From assembly GCA_028288645.1 (NCBI GenBank), contig JAQBNJ010000216.1, positions 1 through 5,433 of the forward strand: a stretch of DNA of 5,433 bases, given 5' to 3'. Below the pieces are notes generated by a model. It saw nothing but the letters and a program-made list of their open reading frames with translations, did not search any database and was not told the origin of the DNA. Positions 1 through 4,297 of the stretch are shown in pieces. The DNA is from Sediminibacterium sp. (GTDB taxonomy: Bacteria > Bacteroidota > Bacteroidia > Chitinophagales > Chitinophagaceae). Position numbers and translations under genes: made by a program. Each line of letters starts with the position of its first letter. Within the stretch, counting starts at the first letter, position 1.

Positions 1-3
1 TAA

Positions 4-100
4 CGTCATTTCGAACGAGCGAAGCATCGTGAGAAATCTCATGACGATTTCTGTTAACCCGATGAGTTTTCTCACGATGCTTCGCTCGTTCGAAATGACG
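4..100. repeat. Long palindromic intergenic repeat (REP/MITE-like), copy A
   Basis: Bases 4-36 are perfectly complementary to 68-100 (33 bp). After one mismatch (37/67), 38-42 pair with 62-66, leaving a loop at 43-61. The arm starts CGTCATTTCGAACGAGCGAA and continues GCATCGTGAGAAA. The core GAGCGAAGCA recurs in the second palindrome at 1024-1148, so the two belong to one family. No reading frame lies inside. The right arm ends 34 bases before the start codon of the next gene, so any transcript entering that gene from upstream would carry this hairpin. From general knowledge, similar CGTCATT...GCGAAGCA palindromes are dispersed in Bacteroidota and other genomes. That it is a non-autonomous mobile repeat is inference. 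Confidence 0.88.
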
Positions 101-134
101 CGCGAATTTCAGAAACATCTAAAAAACGAACAAC

Positions 135-1001
135 ATGAGTAATAGAAGAGATTTTTTAAAGAACAGCGGCTTTGCCGCGCTGGCACTGAGTATTCCTTTT
201 GCAGGTAAATCATCTTCATTGTTTGCACCGGCACCGTATAAGGCGCTGCCTGCTTTTGGTTTGCAGTTGTGGACAGTGAAAGAAGATATGACCGCGAATG
301 CGAGCGCTACTTTGAAAATGGTGTCTGGTTATGGTTACAAACAGATCGAAAGTTTTGAAGGACCGAAAGGAATTTTCTGGGGATGGAAGAATACCGAGTT
401 CAAAAAATATATGGATGATCTTGGTATGAAGATCATTTCATCTCACTGCGATATCCAGAAAGACTTTGAACGCAAAGCTGCTGAAGCTGCGGAGATCGGG
501 ATGAAATATTTGATTTGTCCTTATAAAGGTCCGCAGAAATCGATCGATGATTTTAAAAAGTTTGCAGACGAGTTCAACAAATGCGGAGAGATCTGTAAGA
601 AGAACGGGATCCGCTTTGCTTATCACAACCACGACTATTCATTCAAACCGATTGATGGACAGGTGCCGCAGACCGTGATGATGATGAACACCGACAAGGA
701 CCTCGTTGATTTTGAAATGGATATTTACTGGGTTGTTGCTGCCGGAGAAGATCCCAAAGCATGGTTCGATAAACATCCCGGCCGTTTTAAATTATGTCAT
801 GTAAAAGATCTCTTGAAAACAGCCAAAGGCCACGAGTCTGTACAAATAGGCAAAGGCACCATCGATTTCAAATCCATTCTCAAAGAGGGAACAGCCAAAG
901 GGTTAAAATATTATATCATAGAACAGGAAGCGTTCACCGGCACCAATCCATTGGAAAGTGCGCAGGCTGATGCGGAGTATATGAAGAAGTTTTCGATGTA
1001 G
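135..1001 (+). CDS. Tat-exported sugar phosphate isomerase/epimerase family TIM-barrel protein
   Basis: A 288-residue protein of the xylose isomerase-like TIM-barrel superfamily (IolE / D-tagatose 3-epimerase relatives). The N-terminus has a twin-arginine motif (RRDFLK, residues 4-9) followed by a hydrophobic stretch to about residue 24, so export of the folded protein to the periplasm is likely. Family features in order are LQLWTV (43-48), IES (71-73), SSHCD (102-106), YHNHD (163-167), DFEMD (192-196), HVKD (222-225) and IIEQE (261-265). D196, H222 and E263 or E265 are the probable metal ligands. The strand that carries a ligand Glu in IolE-type enzymes has YHNHD here, so one of its His residues may substitute. 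Length fits the family. The ATG at 135 is chosen because it sits just before the RR motif; there is no Shine-Dalgarno sequence, as is normal in Bacteroidota. The substrate is unknown. Some members act as lyases or hydratases on 3-keto-glycosides made by Gfo/Idh/MocA oxidoreductases, and one of those converges on this gene. Confidence 0.92.
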   Translation: MSNRRDFLKNSGFAALALSIPFAGKSSSLFAPAPYKALPAFGLQLWTVKEDMTANASATLKMVSGYGYKQIESFEGPKGIFWGWKNTEFKKYMDDLGMKIISSHCDIQKDFERKAAEAAEIGMKYLICPYKGPQKSIDDFKKFADEFNKCGEICKKNGIRFAYHNHDYSFKPIDGQVPQTVMMMNTDKDLVDFEMDIYWVVAAGEDPKAWFDKHPGRFKLCHVKDLLKTAKGHESVQIGKGTIDFKSILKEGTAKGLKYYIIEQEAFTGTNPLESAQADAEYMKKFSM

Positions 1002-1023
1002 AGCAGAAAGCTTGATTCGAAGC

Positions 1024-1148
1024 CGTCATTGCGAGGAGCGAAGCAATCTGTATCTTGAATAACTGAATGCCTGCAATTCAAAAGGTCTCTTTGAATTGCA
1101 GGCATTCTTAGTTTTATAACACAGTTTGCTTCGTTCCTCGCAATGACG
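1024..1148. repeat. Palindromic intergenic repeat, copy B, with a nested hairpin
   Basis: The arm at 1024-1051 (CGTCATTGCGAGGAGCGAAG then CAATCTGT) pairs with 1121-1148 at 26 of 28 positions; one of the two differences is a G:T that would still pair in RNA. The arm shares CGTCATT and GAGCGAAGCA with the palindrome at 4-100 but differs by small indels. The space between the arms holds an independent perfect 18-bp hairpin (1065-1107). The element starts 22 bases after the stop codon of the isomerase gene. The CGTCATTGCGAGGAGCGAAG arm resembles a repeat dispersed in many bacterial genomes (general knowledge, not checked here). Confidence 0.85.
1065..1118 (+). terminator. Intrinsic terminator of the isomerase gene, nested in palindrome B
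   Basis: Bases 1065-1082 (GAATGCCTGCAATTCAAA) are perfectly complementary to 1090-1107, with a 7-base loop. On the plus strand the stem is followed by TTAGTTTTATAA, a reasonable U-rich tail, so it probably ends transcription of the gene at 135-1001. The minus-strand side (AGTTATTCAAG) is less U-rich. Confidence 0.72.
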
Positions 1149-1156
1149 TTCGGCCC

Positions 1157-1198
1157 GCTACTTCAACATTCAAAATTCCTTGTTCAGTGTTCAATATT
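1157..1198 (+). repeat. Degenerate period-7 repeat, six units
   Basis: Read in sevens from 1157 the sequence is GCTACTT, CAACATT, CAAAATT, CCTTGTT, CAGTGTT, CAATATT. Every unit ends in TT, and four of the six start with CA. The units resemble CAAGATT in the heptamer array at 2681-2743, which reads on the opposite strand, so the two arrays flank the oxidoreductase gene in opposite orientation. The run is short and degenerate, so chance cannot be excluded. Confidence 0.5.
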
Positions 1199-1229
1199 AA
1201 AAAAGAGTCCCGCAATTGCGGGACTCTTT
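1199..1229 (-). terminator. Intrinsic terminator of the oxidoreductase gene
   Basis: A perfect 28-base palindrome at 1202-1229 gives a 12-bp stem (AAAGAGTCCCGC) with an AATT loop. It lies 13 bases past the stop codon of the reverse gene. On the minus strand the stem runs into six U residues (A-run 1199-1204 on the plus strand), the classic intrinsic form. On the plus strand it is followed only by AATTAAATT, so it is a poorer back-up terminator in that direction. Confidence 0.88.
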
Positions 1230-1242
1230 AATTAAATTCTTT

Positions 1243-2763
1243 CTACACCCCCAGTGTCCATCCATCCCTATACGTTCTCTTCACAAACTGGTTTGCTTCA
1301 TCAAAGTTGGTGATGCGCATATTCGGGCCATCCCAAACTAATTTGATGTTACGGCCTGGATAATTGGTAGTATCTCTTCCCCTGGCATCTTTTCCTTTTA
1401 TGCCGATATGATAACTGCGTATGGCGAGGTTACCCATCAATACACTTTCCGTTAACGGTCCTGCGATATCAAAATTGGAACTGAGGTTTTTTGAAGCGTC
1501 TGATCCATATCCTGCTATAGCCGCTTCTACCCATGCAGCATAGTGGCCGTTATCTCCCATAGGAACACGTGCCAGTGTTTGTGGAGTATTTACTTCTTTG
1601 GTGCGTGAAGTAGGTAACAGCGTGGGAACTTTACCGTAAGTACCGCACATCATCTTGCCTTTTGTACCGATAAAAATGGCGCCGTTGCCACCATCACCCA
1701 TCACCTCGTTAGGTCCGAGTTCTTCAGGGCGTGTTGGCTGGATACCGCCATCCATCCAATGAAGTTTTACATCCGGCTTGCCGTTCTTCCCTTTAAAGGT
1801 TAAAGTGATAGAAGAAGAAACCGGGCCTGAATCAGGATATACGCCGCGTGTCCAGTTCTCGATATATGGAGTGGCTACGCTGCATTCTGCAGAAATAGGA
1901 TAACCGAGATCCAGAACGGCAAATGCTGGTGCCATAATATGGCAGGCCATATCGCCCAATGCACCGGTACCGTAATCCCACCAGCCGCGCCAGTTAAACG
2001 GAACGAGTTTCTCCACATAATCCCTGTATGGTGCAGTTCCCAACCAAAGGTTCCAGTCGAGTCCGGTTGGAACGGGCGGTTTTTCTGTTGACCACGGAAC
2101 GCCCTGTGGCCAAACGGGCCTGTCGGTATAACAATAAATAGTATGCACATCGCCGATAAGACCGGCATTGTACCATTCCTGTAATTGGCGCACACCATCA
2201 CCCGATGCACCCTGGTTACCCATTTGAGTAACCACTTTATTCGTATGCGCAGCTTTGGTAAGCATACGTGCTTCGTAAATATCGTGGGTAAGCGGTTTCT
2301 GTACATAAACGTGTTTCTTCAATTGCATGGCAGCCATAGCAACCGGTGCGTGCATGTGATCGGGAATGGAAACAGAAACCGCATCAATGTTTTTATGCTC
2401 TTTATCAAGCATCTCGCGGTAGTCTTTATAAATTTTTGCTTTGGGATACAGTTCGCGGCTTTTGGTCTTTACGATCGAGCGTTCATCAACATCGCATAAA
2501 AAAGCAATATCGGCTTTCCCGCTTTTGAAAAAATTGGCGATATCGCTTTCGCCTTTACCCCCTACGCCAACACCGGCTATCTGCAGTTTATCACTCGGGG
2601 CAACAAACCCGCGGCCCAATACATGGCGCGGAACAATGTAAAATCCGGCAGCAGCCAACGCGGCGTTGCGGATAAACGACCGCCTTGAATCCTGTGGCTT
2701 GTCACTTGAATCTTGTGTCTTGTTGCCTGAATCTTGTGTCTTGGTTTCTAATTTCTTTTTCAT
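1243..2763 (-). CDS. Tat-exported Gfo/Idh/MocA family oxidoreductase
   Basis: A 506-residue NAD(P)-dependent sugar oxidoreductase of the Gfo/Idh/MocA family. It has a twin-arginine signal (RRSFIRNAALAAAGF, 27-41), a Rossmann nucleotide-binding loop (GVGVGGKG, 64-71), the acidic end of the second strand (FLCDVDE, 88-94), SIPDHMHAP (132-140), and VQKPLTHD (154-161) at the usual EKP site with the catalytic-type Lys156. The C-terminal sheet domain contains WNLWLGTAPYRDY (237-249) and GTGALGDMACHIM (265-277), with likely active-site Asp271 and His275. Length and motifs match the exported Bacteroidota/Planctomycetes branch. Gln replaces the Glu of EKP, which is common in that branch. Residues 8-28 are encoded by a heptamer repeat and extend the N-terminus beyond the usual few residues before RR. 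No start codon lies between the repeat and RR, so the ATG at 2763 is needed. Substrate and cofactor state are unknown; oxidation of a glycoside to the 3-keto form is a plausible role. Confidence 0.94.
   Translation of the reverse strand: MKKKLETKTQDSGNKTQDSSDKPQDSRRSFIRNAALAAAGFYIVPRHVLGRGFVAPSDKLQIAGVGVGGKGESDIANFFKSGKADIAFLCDVDERSIVKTKSRELYPKAKIYKDYREMLDKEHKNIDAVSVSIPDHMHAPVAMAAMQLKKHVYVQKPLTHDIYEARMLTKAAHTNKVVTQMGNQGASGDGVRQLQEWYNAGLIGDVHTIYCYTDRPVWPQGVPWSTEKPPVPTGLDWNLWLGTAPYRDYVEKLVPFNWRGWWDYGTGALGDMACHIMAPAFAVLDLGYPISAECSVATPYIENWTRGVYPDSGPVSSSITLTFKGKNGKPDVKLHWMDGGIQPTRPEELGPNEVMGDGGNGAIFIGTKGKMMCGTYGKVPTLLPTSRTKEVNTPQTLARVPMGDNGHYAAWVEAAIAGYGSDASKNLSSNFDIAGPLTESVLMGNLAIRSYHIGIKGKDARGRDTTNYPGRNIKLVWDGPNMRITNFDEANQFVKRTYRDGWTLGV
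2681..2743 (-). repeat. Heptanucleotide tandem repeat, nine units, in frame within the oxidoreductase N-terminus
   Basis: On the minus strand from 2743 the units are CAAGACA, CAAGATT, CAGGCAA, CAAGACA, CAAGATT, CAAGTGA, CAAGCCA, CAGGATT, CAAGGCG. All nine begin CA(A/G)G. Three units make a 21-base superrepeat (2722-2742, 2701-2721 and a weaker copy at 2680-2700), which encodes KTQDSGN, KTQDSSD and KPQDSRR (residues 8-28), just before and into the twin-arginine motif. Seven is not a multiple of three, so gain or loss of one unit shifts the frame, whereas a change of three units keeps it. Confidence 0.85.
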
Positions 2764-2813
2764 GCTGTCAATCGTTGGTTGTTAGGTATAGTGAATGGAG
2801 ACATGAATTTATT

Positions 2814-2821
2814 GAAATATA
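2814..2821 (-). promoter_or_regulatory. Possible -7 element of the oxidoreductase gene
   Basis: The minus strand reads TATATTTC, seven of eight to the Bacteroidota TAnnTTTG element, about 50 bases before the start codon. No good TTG is seen at the right distance upstream, so this is a weak candidate. Confidence 0.25.
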
Positions 2822-2890
2822 GCTTGCAATAGCACTAAACCCGGAAATAATCTTCTTAAACGGTTAAGCCGGTTTTCTTTTGGGAGGGGT

Positions 2891-2931
2891 ATAAAACAAC
2901 TTTAGGAAAGTTTTTAGACTTTCCTAAAGTT
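2891..2931 (-). terminator. Perfect 14-bp stem-loop with U-rich tail, likely terminator
   Basis: Bases 2898-2911 (AACTTTAGGAAAGT) pair perfectly with 2918-2931 around the six-base loop TTTTAG. On the minus strand the stem is followed by GTTTTAT, a short U-rich tail. It lies downstream of the lipoprotein gene at 3039-3512 (about 108 bases past its stop) and before the oxidoreductase gene, so it probably separates the two transcripts. It could also act in the leader region of the oxidoreductase if transcription starts further upstream than suspected. Confidence 0.55.
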
Positions 2932-2939
2932 TGCCAGGT

Positions 2940-2978
2940 GGGCAAGGATTTTTTACAAGGGTAAACACGATCCTGCCC
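2940..2978. other. Stem-loop in the hairpin-rich gap
   Basis: GGGCA at 2940-2944 pairs with TGCCC at 2974-2978, and GGAT at 2946-2949 with ATCC at 2970-2973 (A2945 bulged). Further in, TTTAC at 2952-2956 pairs with GTAAA at 2961-2965 around AAGG. This gives a two-part stem-loop of 39 bases with no reading frame. No adjoining U-run supports a terminator. Function unknown. Confidence 0.5.
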
Positions 2979-2995
2979 GAACTGTTAATGAAGTT

Positions 2996-3026
2996 CCAGG
3001 GGGTTTGCAAACGGCTGTTCCCCTGG
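2996..3026. other. Stem-loop just past the lipoprotein stop codon
   Basis: CCAGGGG at 2996-3002 pairs with CCCCTGG at 3020-3026, and the loop contains the 10-base palindrome GTTTGCAAAC (3003-3012). On the minus strand it begins 12 bases after the stop codon of the gene at 3039-3512. It is placed like a terminator but lacks a U-tract, so it may instead protect the 3' end of the mRNA. Confidence 0.45.
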
Positions 3027-3038
3027 CATGCGAGCTTG

Positions 3039-3512
3039 TTATTTTAAAGACGCTGTTCGCGCTATGTCTGATGAAGTGAATGGCCTGCGGTTTTCGCTAT
3101 ACATATCCATGCCGGTATATTTACCGTTCACCTTTTTCAGCATGGTGGTGTCTACAAAACCATATTTCCGCTGAATGTTCAATGAATCATTGTGCATAAA
3201 ATTGATAATGATCCAACGGTCAGAATCGAAGTTTACGTTCCTGCTGGTAGATACAAGCCCATTGCTGGTTTCGGCCGAAACAGAATAAAAGCCTCTGGAT
3301 AATTTTTCAGGGGCCATTTCCTGCAGTCCGGGTTTAATATTAATGTTAAAAACCATCGGTGACTGGCCCATGTCTTTTTTATTGGAGATAGATAAGTTTA
3401 ACGGGATGTCTTTATCACTGTCATTATTAATGATCACGTGGGCTGTAGGGCGGGAGGCGCTGCAGGCTGCCAGTAAGGACAGGGCAATAGGAATTAATAT
3501 ACGCGTACGCAT
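3039..3512 (-). CDS. Small lipoprotein of unknown function
   Basis: A 157-residue protein that I do not recognise. Residues 1-16 form a short lipoprotein signal peptide (MRTR, then a hydrophobic run), ending in the lipobox LAAC with Cys17 as the lipidated residue, so the mature protein should be anchored in a membrane. No second membrane segment is seen. The rest alternates short hydrophobic strands (HVIIN 25-29, VFNINI 54-59, YSVSAET 76-82, WIIINF 100-105) with polar turns, suggesting a small beta-rich fold. The C-terminus is polar and basic. The ATG at 3512 is favoured because it directly precedes the signal peptide and lies about 30 bases from a good Bacteroidota promoter. The gene diverges from the lipoprotein gene at 3723. 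Although it is on the same strand as the oxidoreductase gene, 275 bases with three hairpins separate them, so they are unlikely to be one operon. Confidence 0.85.
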   Translation of the reverse strand: MRTRILIPIALSLLAACSASRPTAHVIINNDSDKDIPLNLSISNKKDMGQSPMVFNINIKPGLQEMAPEKLSRGFYSVSAETSNGLVSTSRNVNFDSDRWIIINFMHNDSLNIQRKYGFVDTTMLKKVNGKYTGMDMYSENRRPFTSSDIARTASLK

Positions 3513-3543
3513 AGGATATTGGTTTTAGTATTTTAAGACGCTG

Positions 3544-3574
3544 CAAAAATAATGCCGCCGGGTATTCAGCCCAA
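3544..3574 (-). promoter_or_regulatory. Bacteroidota-type promoter of the small lipoprotein gene
   Basis: On the minus strand TTG (3572-3574) is followed after 20 bases by TATTTTTG (3544-3551), an exact match to TAnnTTTG at an accepted spacing. Transcription would start near 3537, giving a leader of about 25 bases before the ATG at 3512. No Shine-Dalgarno sequence is seen. Confidence 0.7.
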
Positions 3575-3722
3575 CAGACATATTTATGCGGTTTTTCATC
3601 TACATGACCCACGAAAAATAAGAAGCGCTGCCTTTATATATAAATTTTATTGCAAAAGACAAATTAAGTAGTTGAATGCAACAGGTCTTTGTAAAGATGT
3701 GTCAGAAAACAAATAGTGTATC

Positions 3723-4139
3723 ATGAAAAAGAATGCTGTGCTGCCTGTTTTACTCATATTGTTGATCCTTGCAGGTATTGCATGCCGCCGCTCGGCAGAT
3801 GGCTCCATTCCCAATACTATTTTGGGAAGATGGGTATTGACAGATCAACAGGCGGCCAGCATCGGCGGCCCAGGTGTATGGTCAGTGGCAAGCCCATCAG
3901 GACAATGGATGGAACTCCAATCCAGTGGCCAGGTTAGCGGAACCGTATTTCCCGGCGCCACCGGTTACCAGGTGCTGGATTCTGTTACCGTTAAACTCAC
4001 GGATGCAACGCAAACGGCGGGGTTCCGGTTGTTTAATTACCGGGTAGATACTGTTGCACGGGTGTTGTTGTTTTATATCAGGCCGGGTAATGGAGGGTAT
4101 TGTATTGAGGGGTGTGGGGGGTATAAGTTTGGGAGATGA
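3723..4139 (+). CDS. Small lipocalin-like lipoprotein
   Basis: A 138-residue protein with a lipoprotein signal peptide: MKKN, a strongly hydrophobic run (5-20) and a lipobox-like GIAC with Cys21. Gly at the -3 position is not ideal, but the position of the Cys is typical. The mature part starts with ILGRWVLT (33-40), the G-x-W strand with which lipocalin-like domains of Bacteroidota lipoproteins open. Beta-strand-like segments follow (WMELQSSGQ 62-70, SVTVKL 87-92, FRLFNYRV 101-108, VLLFYIR 114-120), and it ends with a CxxxC pair (Cys127, Cys131) and KFGR. Bacteroidota lipocalin-like lipoproteins commonly end this way. Ligand and role are unknown. The start at 3723 fits the signal peptide; no clear promoter or Shine-Dalgarno sequence was found in the 210 bases before it. 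The last 55 bases are very rich in G. The lipocalin assignment rests on general shape and a short motif, so it is moderate. Confidence 0.83.
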   Translation: MKKNAVLPVLLILLILAGIACRRSADGSIPNTILGRWVLTDQQAASIGGPGVWSVASPSGQWMELQSSGQVSGTVFPGATGYQVLDSVTVKLTDATQTAGFRLFNYRVDTVARVLLFYIRPGNGGYCIEGCGGYKFGR

Positions 4140-4157
4140 GAATGCGAATCATCTCTC
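4131..4157 (+). other. Stem-loop spanning the lipoprotein stop codon
   Basis: GAGATGA at 4133-4139 (including the stop codon) pairs with TCATCTC at 4149-4155, extended by a G:T and a G:C pair (4131-4132 with 4156-4157), around a nine-base loop. No U-tract follows. A second weak stem (GCCAC 4190-4194 with GTGGC 4202-4206) lies downstream. Neither is a convincing terminator, and apart from these and the repeat at 4272-4297 I see nothing in 4140-4290. Confidence 0.35.
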
Positions 4158-4271
4158 ATTAAATCAACAAAATCCGAAAACGCCTTTTAGCCACTGTTAT
4201 GGTGGCATTTCTATGATGGGTGGATGTTTTGGAGATGCCAACTAATAAGTAGTAATAAACTCTGTAATATG

Positions 4272-4297
4272 TGTACATTTAAAATACATTATGTACA
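4272..4297. promoter_or_regulatory. Inverted repeat overlapping the start codon of the restriction gene
   Basis: TGTACAT at 4272-4278 is perfectly complementary to ATGTACA at 4291-4297, with a 12-base AT-rich spacer. The right half contains the ATG start codon. It could be an operator for a dimeric repressor, or an mRNA hairpin that hides the start. TACATTTA (4274-4281) is also seven of eight to the -7 element TAnnTTTG, but no TTG lies at the right distance. Confidence 0.4.

Noticed and set aside
4..1148. CRISPR array or composite transposon formed by the repeats
   Set aside because: Only two palindromic copies, separated by a gene with no spacer regularity, and no transposase in the window.
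1875..2306. Open reading frame of 143 codons on the minus strand inside the oxidoreductase gene
   Set aside because: It overlaps a well-supported protein in another frame and its translation is rich in Trp, Cys, His and Arg without any family motif.
2185..2499. Open reading frame of 104 codons on the plus strand opposite the oxidoreductase
   Set aside because: Antisense shadow of a conserved coding region; no signal peptide or motif.
1039..3512. Single operon of the small lipoprotein and oxidoreductase genes on the minus strand
   Set aside because: A 275-base gap with three hairpins, one having a terminator-like tail, argues for separate units.
3640..3700. TAAATTTT (3641-3648) and GGTCTTTG (3683-3691 region) as promoter of the lipocalin-like gene
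   Set aside because: Neither matches TAnnTTTG fully and neither has a TTG at a suitable distance.
3716..3937. Alternative 73-codon frame over the lipocalin-like gene
   Set aside because: The frame starting at 3723 has the lipoprotein signal peptide and domain motif; this one has no recognisable content.
4054..4245. 63-codon frame running past the lipoprotein stop into the gap
   Set aside because: Low-complexity Cys/Gly-rich translation created by the G-rich end of the preceding gene; no motif.
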